Positions 36,520 through 45,346 of a stretch of DNA of 64,000 nt are shown in pieces. How positions within the stretch are numbered: the first letter of the stretch is position 1; every line of letters begins with the position of its first letter. The stretch is from Sulfobacillus acidophilus DSM 10332 (lineage in GTDB: Bacteria > Bacillota > Sulfobacillia > Sulfobacillales > Sulfobacillaceae): positions 930,001 to 994,000 of the forward strand of contig CP003179.1 of assembly GCA_000237975.1 (NCBI GenBank), read 5' to 3'. The position numbers were made by a program, and so were the translations under genes. Below the pieces are notes generated by a model that was not told the DNA's origin, did no database searches, and saw only the letters and a list, made by a program, of their open reading frames with translations.

Positions 36520-36960
36520 ATGTCCTTGAGCAAAATTACCCGTAACGGCCAAGTCACAATCCCTAAGCTGATTCGGGAAGCATTTTCTCTAGAAGAGGGC
36601 GACTACGTCGACATTCTGCGCGATGGCGACCAGATTGTCATGCGGCCCAAAAAAGTCAAGATTATCGACGCGTCTGCCAGTTATCTCTGGCGCAATCAGG
36701 CTGCCGAAGCCCATGCCGAACCGGTTCCGGAAAGCCATCCACAACGCTTTAAAGTGTGGTTAGGTTGGGATGCCGACGCGTCATTGTGGGTTGCGTATGT
36801 CCCGGCTTTGAATCATGTGTCGGCCCGGGGAGAAACCCGCGAAGAGGCCCTCAAAAACGCACAAGAAGCGATTTTAAGCTATTTAGGGTTATCGGGCAAA
36901 ACGGTACAAGCTACGCCGGTCGGCGATGTATCGGAAATGGTGGAAATCGACATTCCCTAA
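36520..36960 (+). CDS. AbrB/MazE-HicB domain fusion, antitoxin-like
   Basis: Residues 1-47 form a SpoVT-AbrB swapped-hairpin domain (SKITRNGQVTIPKLIREAFSLEEGDYVDI). Residues about 70-145 form a HicB/UPF0150 domain (FKVWLGWDADASLWVAYVPALN, then SARGETREEALKNAQEAI). Both domains are common DNA-binding or antitoxin modules, but HicB usually carries a ribbon-helix-helix or HTH domain rather than AbrB. No HicA, MazF or PIN toxin is encoded beside it. ATG 36520 is chosen because GGAAAGG precedes it by 9 nt. The GTG at 36511 abuts that site. Confidence 0.8.
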   Translation: MSLSKITRNGQVTIPKLIREAFSLEEGDYVDILRDGDQIVMRPKKVKIIDASASYLWRNQAAEAHAEPVPESHPQRFKVWLGWDADASLWVAYVPALNHVSARGETREEALKNAQEAILSYLGLSGKTVQATPVGDVSEMVEIDIP

Positions 36961-37045
36961 TCGGGAGGCGAGCGTGTCCAATCAGGGGGTCGCGGGAACG
37001 GCGACTCCTTTTGGTTTCGTGGTCCCTTGAGTCAGGCGGAGATTT

Positions 37046-37067
37046 CTGTCAAGATCATATATGACAG
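37046..37067. promoter_or_regulatory. dyad upstream of the GntR/FCD gene
   Basis: CTGTCA and TGACAG are perfect inverted halves separated by 10 nt, centred about 65 nt before the regulator start. An autoregulatory operator is plausible. The spacing would also allow a weak RNA hairpin, but no T-run follows directly. Confidence 0.45.
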
Positions 37068-37122
37068 GATTTTGATGCGGCGGTTACGGCCGCTATCGTC
37101 TGTACAGATAGGGGTCGAAAAG

Positions 37123-37785
37123 ATGTCAAAAACCGATGTGGTATACCAGGAATTGCGTCGCCGCATTTTATCCGGTGAATTGGTGGCGGGCTATCGGCTG
37201 GTGATTGATCAGTTATCGCGGGAGTTTGGGGTCAGCGCGATTCCCGTTCGGGAGGCGATTCGCCGACTCGAAGCGGAATCCTTGGTGGATTACCATCCCA
37301 ATGTCGGAGCGCAAGTGAGCCGGATAGACGAAGACACCTACGAAGAGGTCCTGACGGTATTGGCCCGCCTTGAAGGTTGGGCGACGGCGTTAGCGGCGCC
37401 CCGACTCATCGGGGAGGATATCGAACGGTTGCGGGCCATAGCGGCCGAAATGGATGCGGCGCTCGAGCGGGCTGATCTGCCCCGCTATGGGGAGCTGAAC
37501 CGGGCGTTTCATCAAACCATTCGGACTCGTTGCCCCAATCGGTACCTCATCGAATTGATTGAGGACAGCGGGGCGAAGTTAGATCGGGTGCGCTTTAACA
37601 TGTTCGTATTGGTTCCCGAGAGGGCCCGGGCCTCGTTGCAAGATCACTACCAGATTTTGCAGTCTCTCATCGAAGGGGCACCCCCGCTCGTGCTCGAACG
37701 GTTGGTGGAAGACCATCAATTAAAAACGCTGGAAGCTTACCGTCAATATAAGCGACGGACACCGGCGTCGCCGGTGGTTTTTTGA
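37123..37785 (+). CDS. GntR-family regulator, FadR/FCD subgroup
   Basis: The 220-residue product has an N-terminal winged helix (VYQELRRRILSGELVAGYRLVIDQLSREFGVSAIPVREAIRRLE). An all-helical FCD ligand domain follows with metal-ligand-like positions in YGELNRAFHQTI. FCD regulators sense small organic acids or amino acids. ATG 37123 follows AGGGGTCGAAA, and the upstream frame is not family-like. The palindrome at 27233 has the type of core such proteins bind, but no link is shown. Confidence 0.88.
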   Translation: MSKTDVVYQELRRRILSGELVAGYRLVIDQLSREFGVSAIPVREAIRRLEAESLVDYHPNVGAQVSRIDEDTYEEVLTVLARLEGWATALAAPRLIGEDIERLRAIAAEMDAALERADLPRYGELNRAFHQTIRTRCPNRYLIELIEDSGAKLDRVRFNMFVLVPERARASLQDHYQILQSLIEGAPPLVLERLVEDHQLKTLEAYRQYKRRTPASPVVF

Positions 37786-37788
37786 CGA

Positions 37789-38019
37789 TTAGTCTTCGGT
37801 GCCCGGCCAGGGCAGTTCGACCCAGACCGGCTCCAAAGACCGATTATAGACCACAATCCGCATGCCGCCCCGGGTGGGGAGAGGGCCGGCAATGACGTCG
37901 GCGTCAGGCGGATCGGTGGCCAAAACGGGGACCGGTTTCGGCTGCCACCCGTTATCGATCGCAAACGGAGGACTTTGGGCCAGTTGACGGGGGCCGACGT
38001 GTAGACGGATGCGCGACAT
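37789..38019 (-). CDS. small hypothetical protein downstream of pirin
   Basis: The 76-residue product has no motif I recognise. It starts 4 nt after the pirin stop codon, has no strong ribosome binding site and may depend on translational coupling. It ends 3 nt from the converging GntR gene. Pro and Arg are frequent and there is no membrane helix. A real gene is moderately likely. Confidence 0.45.
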   Translation of the reverse strand: MSRIRLHVGPRQLAQSPPFAIDNGWQPKPVPVLATDPPDADVIAGPLPTRGGMRIVVYNRSLEPVWVELPWPGTED

Positions 38020-38023
38020 GACG

Positions 38024-38992
38024 TTAAGAGGGCCGAAAGTCGGTGGCCGGGATTTGCCCCATCTTGCCCGATTGATAATCTTCAAAGGCTTGCACAATTT
38101 CGGCATGGGTATTCATCACAAAAGGACCGTAAGACGCAATCGGTTCGCGAATCGGTTGACCCCCTAAAATTAAGACCTCCATTCGCCCTGTGGGTCCGGC
38201 CGGGGTTTGGCTTGCCGTGACACGGAGGGACTGGCCGGAACCAAAGAGAACGCCCTGTCCTTCCCGAATCAACACGTGATTCGGTCCGACGTCACCGGAT
38301 CCGGTGAGGACATAAGCCATCGCATTAAATTCCTGCGGCCAGGGCAACACCAGTCGGGCCCCCGGTTCCAAACTGGCATGAATCACGGTAATCGGGGTCC
38401 AGGTTACGCCAGGGCCGCGAAAGCCGCCGACTTCGCCGGCAATAATCCGTACCAGCGCGTCACCGCGAGCGGATGCGACCACGGTGACATGGGACGCCTC
38501 CAGGCTCTGGTAACGGGGGGGCGTCCACTTTAACGCTCGCGGCAAGTTGACCCAAAGTTGAATGCCGTGAAAGAGCCCGCCTTTTGCGACCAAGTCTTCC
38601 GGGGGCATTTCGTCGTGTAAAATTCCGGCTCCCGCCGTCATCCATTGGGTGTCGCCGTCGGTAATCATGCCGCCGCCTCCCTGCGAATCCCGATGGCGCA
38701 TCACCCCGTCAATCATATAAGTAACCGTTTCAAATCCCCGGTGAGGATGCCAAGGGGCACCTTTAGCTTCACCAGGGCCGTATTCGACCGCGCCCATATG
38801 ATCCAACAGCAAAAACGGATCCGCTTCCCGAAATCCGATGTCTCGGCTCGGAAAGGGGCGGCGGACCGGAAATCCGGCGCCTTCCAATAACGACGGGGCC
38901 GTCGTTAATCGGACCACGGGGCGTTCGGGGGCGTCGGCGCTTTCGGCGATGCGGGGTAAATCCGTCCAACGTTCGGGCGTTATGGCCGGCAT
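38024..38992 (-). CDS. pirin family protein
   Basis: The 322-residue bicupin has the pirin metal site HPHRGFETVTYMIDG and the second half AGAGILHDEMP. The C-terminal cupin (GSGDVGPNHVLIREGQGVLFG, PIREPIASYGPFVMNT) is complete. Bacterial pirins include quercetinases and redox-linked regulators. The substrate here is unknown. The start is ATG 38992 behind GGAGGTGG. Confidence 0.9.
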   Translation of the reverse strand: MPAITPERWTDLPRIAESADAPERPVVRLTTAPSLLEGAGFPVRRPFPSRDIGFREADPFLLLDHMGAVEYGPGEAKGAPWHPHRGFETVTYMIDGVMRHRDSQGGGGMITDGDTQWMTAGAGILHDEMPPEDLVAKGGLFHGIQLWVNLPRALKWTPPRYQSLEASHVTVVASARGDALVRIIAGEVGGFRGPGVTWTPITVIHASLEPGARLVLPWPQEFNAMAYVLTGSGDVGPNHVLIREGQGVLFGSGQSLRVTASQTPAGPTGRMEVLILGGQPIREPIASYGPFVMNTHAEIVQAFEDYQSGKMGQIPATDFRPS

Positions 38993-39042
38993 AAAGCCAC
39001 CTCCTTCTACTCACAATAGTATAGTACATAGCAAGACAAAAG

Positions 39043-40284
39043 TTAATCACCGCCCAAAATGGTCAGGAGTTTTCGCAGCTCCTTTTCCCATTCGGCTTTC
39101 ATTTTTTCCAGTTTTTGTTTACCCTTTTCTGCGTTTTGCACAATCAACTGGAAGTGATGGCCGATATCGCTGGCGGTTTCGAGGCGGTCTAAGAGCTGGT
39201 TCAACAGGTTTTGGGCTTTGTCGAGGTCAAGGACGTCGGTGGGCTGCCGATTTTCCATGGTGGCCAGTTGTTGGGCCAGTAGGACGGCCAACCTGATGGT
39301 GGCGGACAAGATGGCGGGATGGTCCTCGTCGGGGTCCCAAACCAACAGAATCTGCCGATCCCCGGCAATGCGGACACTGCCTTGATCCATGGATTGAGTG
39401 GCCCCTCCGGGATGCCGGTGGGCCATAATTCCGATTTGTGCCTGACGGCCTTGGATGGCGGACTGCAACTGTTTTAGGTCCGATTTTTGGGCGTCCTTGC
39501 ATTCAATCGTCACTAATGTGGTGTCGTTGTAGGAGATGACCAGGTCGCCGTCTTTACTGCCGTTGACCCCTTTTTCGTCGGCGACCCGGCGGATGAGCAT
39601 GGTATGGGGAAGGGCATACGTTTTAATGGCTTCTAACAGTTCCCACTCATAATCGGTCCCTTTTTGGGTACCGCGTTGTTTGGCCCATTGAAGCTGTCCT
39701 TGGCTACGGATCGCCTCTTCCAGGCGCGCCAGCGTTTCCGCCAAGCCGGACATTTTCGGAACCACCGCGCCGTCTACGATTTGCCGCATGTGCTCTTTGA
39801 GGCGCCCTTCCAGTTGGGCCCCGATACTTTCGGTTTGGCGGGGATCGAGAGCCCGCACCAAATCCAGTTGACTTTGCTTCAGTCCTTGCTGGAGTTCGGT
39901 GAGGGCTTTTTGGAATTGTTGGCGTAGGAGGGAGTGGTCTCCGGTAACCGCTTGACTGAGCACATGGTCGATGGTGGTCTGGCTCATTTGTAACTTGGCG
40001 TCCAATTGTTGAAAAGTGCCTTTCAATCGTTCCGCCAATTCATTTAACGTAGCGTCGGCGGTCGCTTTGAGGGATTCGTTCAACGATTGCATCTGATTGT
40101 TCATTTTAATGGCCAACCCCAATCGCATCAGGGAAACCAGTTCCGTCACCCGGTCGTCTTCGTTCACACTCGCCAGCCACTCCGCCAATCGAGGTTCCGG
40201 TAACAAGATATCTTCAAGGTAGACTCCGTCGGCGGTCAAAATGACACGACCGTTTGCCGGCGGATGTTCGCGCAAAGGCTCCAT
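39043..40284 (-). CDS. coiled-coil protein with PD-(D/E)XK nuclease-like domain
   Basis: The 413-residue product has a helical coiled-coil region at about residues 55-205 and a C-terminal charged helix (KLEKMKAEWEKELRKLL). Between them lies a restriction-endonuclease-like core, GTDYEWELLEAIK, KDGDLVISY, then VTIECKDA. This gives the E...D-x(n)-E-x-K pattern of PD-(D/E)XK nucleases. RmuC and DUF2130-type proteins have a similar coiled-coil plus nuclease layout. No partner methylase or helicase lies beside it. A role in DNA processing or defence is inference. Confidence 0.7.
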   Translation of the reverse strand: MEPLREHPPANGRVILTADGVYLEDILLPEPRLAEWLASVNEDDRVTELVSLMRLGLAIKMNNQMQSLNESLKATADATLNELAERLKGTFQQLDAKLQMSQTTIDHVLSQAVTGDHSLLRQQFQKALTELQQGLKQSQLDLVRALDPRQTESIGAQLEGRLKEHMRQIVDGAVVPKMSGLAETLARLEEAIRSQGQLQWAKQRGTQKGTDYEWELLEAIKTYALPHTMLIRRVADEKGVNGSKDGDLVISYNDTTLVTIECKDAQKSDLKQLQSAIQGRQAQIGIMAHRHPGGATQSMDQGSVRIAGDRQILLVWDPDEDHPAILSATIRLAVLLAQQLATMENRQPTDVLDLDKAQNLLNQLLDRLETASDIGHHFQLIVQNAEKGKQKLEKMKAEWEKELRKLLTILGGD

Positions 40285-40399
40285 CGGGTTCCGTCCTTTC
40301 CGTTAAGGGGCGTCAGAAGGTACCTGTACGCCCCTATTATGCCGGAATTGACGTGAATGCCCAACCCTTCGATGCCGGACCCCGGCATCAATGGCCGCC

Positions 40400-40870
40400 T
40401 CACCCACCGGATGGTTTGCGAGCCGCGGCCGGCGGCGGATTGGTCGTCAGCGGCTTTTTCACCGGGGACGACGAAGGCGGGAACGGGATTTGCGGGGCTT
40501 CTTCGGGATAGTACCAAACCCAGTAGACAAAAAGGCCCAAGGCTAAGCGTTGGGCAAGTTGGGCAAACGGGATGTCGGGGCCCCAGTCGACGGTGATCGC
40601 CGGATGGCCGATCGGAAACGTCGCCTCACTCGTCGGGCTCTCGAGGGGAATCCGGGCAATGCGGCTCACCATGAGAGCGGCCCGTGAACCGGTTTCGTCC
40701 GACGGTTGGGAGGCGCGGACGGTCGTTCGCGACCCGGACCGGACACGAATTTGAAGGCCCTCTGACGCGGCATGGGACACCAATCCCCAACGACTTAGCG
40801 CCTGGGATAAGGTAAAAGCCCATTCCGAAGGGAGGTCAACAGTGGACACGGCGATTGAAAATTTTCCCAT
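40400..40870 (-). CDS. hypothetical protein
   Basis: The 156-residue product has no family I recognise. A possible short amphipathic or membrane-associated segment lies near residues 108-120 (LALGLFVYWVWYY), and a Pro/Ser/Lys-rich tail follows. It starts at ATG 40870 with a weak GGTG upstream, between the nuclease-like and SCO1-fusion genes on the same strand. Confidence 0.5.
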   Translation of the reverse strand: MGKFSIAVSTVDLPSEWAFTLSQALSRWGLVSHAASEGLQIRVRSGSRTTVRASQPSDETGSRAALMVSRIARIPLESPTSEATFPIGHPAITVDWGPDIPFAQLAQRLALGLFVYWVWYYPEEAPQIPFPPSSSPVKKPLTTNPPPAAARKPSGG

Positions 40871-40905
40871 AGCGCATCACCGATGCCAGTTTATGCCAGG
40901 TGTGG

Positions 40906-42597
40906 CTATGGGGTGACGCCTTTAGGGAACAATGGGAGGGGCACCGCGCTCCATTGGCCATGAATATTGCGCCACAAGGTGACTCCACCGGCGGTTTCTG
41001 ACCAGATCCAGGGCCCGGCGGCCGTTATGTCGATACCGCTGACGGGAACATTGGGCAGGCCGGGACCTGTCGCCAGCCATTGATTAGCCGCGCCGTTCCA
41101 TTGCAGCAACTGGTGGGTCGGCGATAGGACCGTCAGGCGGTTGCCTTGGTTCGTGACGCCGCCGCTTAGCGGATTCGTGACGGTCACCGGTGCGGTGGCG
41201 AGCGTCCAATGGCGGCCCCCGTCGTGGGTTTGGAAGCCTCGGAGGGTCTTGTTGTGGTCAATAACGGCTAGCAGGCCCGAATTGGCCGAAACCCAGTGCG
41301 GGGCCAAGGCCACACTGCCGGAACCCGCGGGGGATAACGATACGGCGTCAAATTGACCGGTTTTCGGCTGGTACTGCCATAAGGCCGCCTTTTGACGAAA
41401 GGTCCCGCTAAGCCAGAGTTGTCCACCGGGTGCCAAGGACAAGGCGGCGTTGGTTAACGAGGGCACCCGGGTCGATAACGGCAACCAGGTTTGGCCGCCG
41501 TCGACGGTTTCCCATAAGGTATGACGACTGATAAACCAGGCGGTCTGGGCCGATTCGGCGGCTAACGGCTGGCGCGCATAGGAAGGCAACGGTCCCGGCA
41601 ACACCGATGCGGCCCAACTTTGTCCCCCGTTTTGGGTAACAAACAGCGTGGGATCGGCCTGATAGCCATACGGCTTGGCCATGGCCCAGGCGGTCGTGGG
41701 CGACAAGCCGACGACGTCGAGTCCCCCTCGTTGGGAAATCCCTTCCGGGGCCACCGCATTCCAATGGGTCCCGTCGGTTGAAGTAAGAATGGTGCCGTAT
41801 CCGGACGCGAGTCGCCCGCTAATCCAGCCGCCGCCACCAAGTAAAGGCTCAACGAGAGGCGTCGAGGGATATTGCGGGGTCATTGGAGCTGTCGGCGTAC
41901 TGGCCAGGTCAGTAGCAGTGGGAGCCGACGGTAGCGTGACCCCGAGTGCCTTGGCCACGTAATTGGCTAATAAGGCGGCCGTTCCCACCGTATATTGCGG
42001 GGATTCCTGAGGCGAACTCAACCAGCGTTCGTGGCCATGGGGGCCGATAATCCAAATGTTTTCCGCGTGATCGACCATCCCGTATTTTGGCACCGAGACA
42101 TATTCATAGTATGCTTTCCAGACTTGTTGCAACGTAGCCGTGCTGGGGGACGTAGCAAAAGTCCAATTGGGTAACTGATTCATCCCGTGCTCGGTATCAA
42201 ATTGGTCGATAGAGGCCACACTATGCACCAGAGGATTGGCGGCCACCGCCACGATCTGGACTCGCGCGGCTAATTGGGGACCTAAAATCCGGTCAAGCTC
42301 ACTCAGCTCCAACGCCTCTAAAGGACATTGATACCAGCACACCGGATCCAAAAAGGTTAACACGACGACTTTGCCGCGATATTGCGCCAGCGTGACCGGC
42401 TGTCCCGATTGATTGACCAGGTGAAAATTCGGTGCAAGCTGACGATTGACAGGGGTCATACCGTCCGCCGCCAGAGCTTGGGTGGCTTTAGGCGATAAGC
42501 TGGAGGCAGGACTTTGATGCCATACCCCGTACAGCACTCCCCCCATTACGCTGGCTCCCAAAATGCCCCCTAGCCACCATTTCGGCCGTTGCGCCAT
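40906..42597 (-). CDS. SCO1/SenC copper chaperone fused to a beta-propeller
   Basis: The 563-residue product begins with a membrane anchor (about residues 8-25). It continues with a SCO1-type thioredoxin fold (residues about 48-235) with copper-binding CWYQC (Cys87, Cys91) and the later His in VDHAENIWIIGPHG. From about residue 265 to the end are repeated DGG-x-x-W units (STDGTHW, QNGGQSW, VDGGQTW, HDGGRHW). These are typical of BNR/YCF48-like propellers. The SCO part should serve CuA assembly or thiol redox. ATG 42597 follows AGGAGGG at a proper spacing. Confidence 0.85.
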   Translation of the reverse strand: MAQRPKWWLGGILGASVMGGVLYGVWHQSPASSLSPKATQALAADGMTPVNRQLAPNFHLVNQSGQPVTLAQYRGKVVVLTFLDPVCWYQCPLEALELSELDRILGPQLAARVQIVAVAANPLVHSVASIDQFDTEHGMNQLPNWTFATSPSTATLQQVWKAYYEYVSVPKYGMVDHAENIWIIGPHGHERWLSSPQESPQYTVGTAALLANYVAKALGVTLPSAPTATDLASTPTAPMTPQYPSTPLVEPLLGGGGWISGRLASGYGTILTSTDGTHWNAVAPEGISQRGGLDVVGLSPTTAWAMAKPYGYQADPTLFVTQNGGQSWAASVLPGPLPSYARQPLAAESAQTAWFISRHTLWETVDGGQTWLPLSTRVPSLTNAALSLAPGGQLWLSGTFRQKAALWQYQPKTGQFDAVSLSPAGSGSVALAPHWVSANSGLLAVIDHNKTLRGFQTHDGGRHWTLATAPVTVTNPLSGGVTNQGNRLTVLSPTHQLLQWNGAANQWLATGPGLPNVPVSGIDITAAGPWIWSETAGGVTLWRNIHGQWSAVPLPLFPKGVTP

Positions 42598-42723
42598 CGC
42601 CATCCCTCCTGTGGTCTGGTTATCCCGTTGTCCTCGATACCTAACAGGCATTGTAACATACCCGGTCTTCGGAGGATGTAATCCAGATTGTGGCCAAGGG
42701 ATGGTCGATGGGGTGTTGGCCGC

Positions 42724-43317
42724 TTAGAGATTGGGACCGGTAAAGAGTTCGGAAATGGCTACACCGTTTGGCAACGGGGCGACACCGACCCCGATTTGGG
42801 TCATATAGGGACTTAAGATGTTGGCTTGATGAGGCGGCGAAGCCATTAGCATGAAAAACGCCTGTTGGACGTTTCCCGCTTCGGCAATGTTTTCCGCTCC
42901 CATACTCTCCGCGCTGATCCCCGCTTGTTGTTCCATTTGAACGGGCCATCCATATTGGGGTAAATCCGAGGTAAAATCGCCGGTTTGGGCAATCATTTGC
43001 GCCCGTTTTTGCGCCAAGGCCATGAGGGTCGGATTGATCGTATACGGTAAAAGCCCCTGTTGCCGCCGCGCTTGATTGATTAACAGAATCATGGTGGTGG
43101 CCTCGGACGGCGACAAGACGGGCGAAGTCACGGCGGATATCGGGGTTGAAACCGTCGATGGTGTTTGAGGCGCCAAAGTCTCCGGCCAAACATAGCGGCT
43201 TATCATAGGACTTGGCGTCGTTACGGGGGCCACCGATAGGGGGGGCGGGGTCACCGCGGTATTGAAGCCCAGCACGGGAAGACCGGCGGCCAGCAATAAG
43301 TGGGTGAAATAGTTCAT
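42724..43317 (-). CDS. secreted CAP/SCP-domain protein
   Basis: The 197-residue product has a signal peptide, a Pro/Thr/Ser-rich linker and a CAP domain. The domain shows LLINQARRQQGLLPYTINPTLMALAQKRAQMIA, then GAENIAEAGNVQQAFFMLMASPPHQANIL and IGVGVA. The usual His of the HNxN motif is not evident. Bacillus YkwD-type proteins share this design. Its role outside the cell is unknown. Confidence 0.85.
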   Translation of the reverse strand: MNYFTHLLLAAGLPVLGFNTAVTPPPLSVAPVTTPSPMISRYVWPETLAPQTPSTVSTPISAVTSPVLSPSEATTMILLINQARRQQGLLPYTINPTLMALAQKRAQMIAQTGDFTSDLPQYGWPVQMEQQAGISAESMGAENIAEAGNVQQAFFMLMASPPHQANILSPYMTQIGVGVAPLPNGVAISELFTGPNL

Positions 43318-43486
43318 CTTATCTTACTCCCTTTTCTTTTTCGCTGATATCGCCAGTGTCCTCGGAAAGTCCCGGCCAGGCAAACCGCGCCTCGCCAGAC
43401 CAGGCGAGACAAGCTGGAAACACGGCTTAGATAAGGAAGATCCGGGGGTTCTCTAAAGATTTTGACGGATCAGGGAATATATGGGA

Positions 43487-43519
43487 GGCTCCCGAACCGG
43501 GTGTGAAGGTTCGGGAGCC
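43487..43519 (-). terminator. terminator of the Cys-rich protein gene
   Basis: A perfect 12-bp stem (GGCTCCCGAACC / GGTTCGGGAGCC, 9-nt loop) lies 8 nt after the stop codon at 43528. No long T-run follows. Confidence 0.7.
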
Positions 43520-43527
43520 CTTGCCGT

Positions 43528-44088
43528 CTAACTTCCCGCTTGAGGAGGGAAGAGGGGAGCAGGCGGGCAAGAAAGGACCGGGCCTACTTGACACGGTTCA
43601 GGCGAGCAGAATCCGTAGGTGGGAACCAGCAGCTGAACCGTGGCGGAGACTTGAAACAGCACACAAAGCGTAATGGTGCAGCTCAATTCCGTCGAGGAGA
43701 TGGCCACGCAGGTGCAAGAGCCCGATAAAATGGAGCAGGAGGGAGTGGTTCCTGACGGGTTATACAGCGTCACCGTCGTGGTGGTGACCGCCGTTTCCGG
43801 AGTCGTAACGCCGCCACAGGTGACGGAGTAGGCCGCCGAAATCACAAAAGTAATGTTGTTATAGTTATCCACCGAGGAGGGGGTGACGGCTCCTACGGTG
43901 CACGTCGAAGACGAAAGATCAATGGAGCAACCGCTGGGAGTGCATCCCGCTACCGGCGCCGGCACCGTTTGGGTGATGGAGACGGTTTGAATACAGGACG
44001 CATACACTTTATCGACAACGATACAATCAATTTGGGTCGGCGGAGGACATCCGGTACTCGGGCACGGTCCGGGAGAAACGCTAGCCAT
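43528..44088 (-). CDS. Cys-rich, Ser/Thr-rich surface-type protein
   Basis: The 186-residue product contains 16 Cys residues, no Trp, and long Ser/Thr/Val-rich stretches. It has the opening CIVVDKVYASCIQTVSIT and no signal peptide. Proteins with this opening and even Cys spacing occur in spore-forming Clostridia as putative coat or exosporium components, which is how I would read it. ATG 44088 follows AAAGGAG. It is a single gene with its own terminator. Confidence 0.6.
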   Translation of the reverse strand: MASVSPGPCPSTGCPPPTQIDCIVVDKVYASCIQTVSITQTVPAPVAGCTPSGCSIDLSSSTCTVGAVTPSSVDNYNNITFVISAAYSVTCGGVTTPETAVTTTTVTLYNPSGTTPSCSILSGSCTCVAISSTELSCTITLCVLFQVSATVQLLVPTYGFCSPEPCQVGPVLSCPPAPLFPPQAGS

Positions 44089-44142
44089 GAAGTCAATCTC
44101 CTTTCTCAGCTCAGTCACGCGAGCTATTGTGTTATATGACGG

Positions 44143-45297
44143 CTATTGGAAAAAGGTTCCATTCTTACGCAGAGCGGGTAACCCGACGGTCGCCAAGAGG
44201 ATGAAGCCCAGTCCGATCGTCGCGATAGGCCAAAATTGTCCATGGCGGTACACGAGGGAGGCCGCGGCCGATCCGCTCAAGAGGCCGCTATACATCGCGG
44301 TATTGTTCCAAGCCAAACTGCGAGCCCGCATGCGGGAGGGCACTTGGGACGCCCAGCTTTTAATGAGGGGAATGTAGGCCTGGATAAAACCAAAGCCTAG
44401 ACTCGAAAGGATGAGGCCCGGGAGGGAAACTTTTAGGGCGATGACGGTCAGGATCAGGATGATGACGGTTTCGCTCCACAGGGCCCGTCGAAGGACGGGG
44501 AGGATCCCCCCATGAATCGCCTTTCGGGCATAGATGAGGTTTCCCAGGGCACTTAGTCCACCGTATCCCATCAACACCGCCAAAAGCGCCTGGGGCCCTA
44601 GCCCGTACCGGGTCAGCTCCGTGGGTAAAAAGGTGTAAATCGCCCCTACCGCACCAAAGGCACAAAAACTGATCCATAACGGGCGCCACTGACGGGACGG
44701 TGACCAAGGGGGAGGAACCCTGGCGGAACGGGGCGGGACCGGGGCTTTAACGTGTAATAAAAGAGTTTCGGATACGGCGAAAAATCCTGCCAACAGGCCT
44801 AATGCGACACGCCAACCGGCTATTTGGCCAATACCCATCCCGAGCGGGACCCCGAGTACGGTGGAGAGCGAGAGTCCGAACGAGGCGAGGGCCATGGACC
44901 GGGTCCGGGCCTCACCGTGATATTGGTCGCCAATCCATGCGTAAATTTCCGGGCTGACCGCTCCGGCAAATAGTCCGCCCGCTGTCCGAGCGGCCAACAA
45001 GGCGAAAAAATCAGGCGCCAGAGCGGATGCGAGTTCGGCCAGAAAAAGGCCCGTAAGCCCGGTGAGGACGACCTGTCTTCGCCCCCAGCGGTCGGCCGCC
45101 CACCCCGCTAAAGGGGAGGCGAAAATGTATCCCAGCGCGAAGGCCGTTACGAGAAAACCGCCTTTGGCCGGGGATATGCGAAAGCTGGTATCAATGGCGG
45201 GAATTAACGGGGCAATGAGATTGAGATCGACTCCGACGAAAAACATTATGCCGAGAAAAAGAAAAGATAGGGTTGAACGATGCGAGAGAAAGCCCAC
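44143..45297 (-). CDS. MFS transporter
   Basis: The 384-residue carrier has about 12 membrane helices. The loop 2-3 motif GWAADRWGRRQV and helix 5 GVPLGMGIGQIAGWR are those of drug:H+ antiporter-like members of the family. It starts at GTG 45297 behind GGGAGG. The substrate cannot be read from sequence. Confidence 0.87.
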   Translation of the reverse strand: MGFLSHRSTLSFLFLGIMFFVGVDLNLIAPLIPAIDTSFRISPAKGGFLVTAFALGYIFASPLAGWAADRWGRRQVVLTGLTGLFLAELASALAPDFFALLAARTAGGLFAGAVSPEIYAWIGDQYHGEARTRSMALASFGLSLSTVLGVPLGMGIGQIAGWRVALGLLAGFFAVSETLLLHVKAPVPPRSARVPPPWSPSRQWRPLWISFCAFGAVGAIYTFLPTELTRYGLGPQALLAVLMGYGGLSALGNLIYARKAIHGGILPVLRRALWSETVIILILTVIALKVSLPGLILSSLGFGFIQAYIPLIKSWASQVPSRMRARSLAWNNTAMYSGLLSGSAAASLVYRHGQFWPIATIGLGFILLATVGLPALRKNGTFFQ

Positions 45298-45346
45298 GTT
45301 TGGCCTCCCTTGGACTTTCTCTCAGTATGTCCCCTTCCGGCGCTCT

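Noticed and set aside
43391-43408. CTCGCC/GGCGAG mini-hairpin between the CAP and Cys-rich genes
   Set aside because: A 6-bp stem without T-run or other context in GC-rich DNA is expected by chance.
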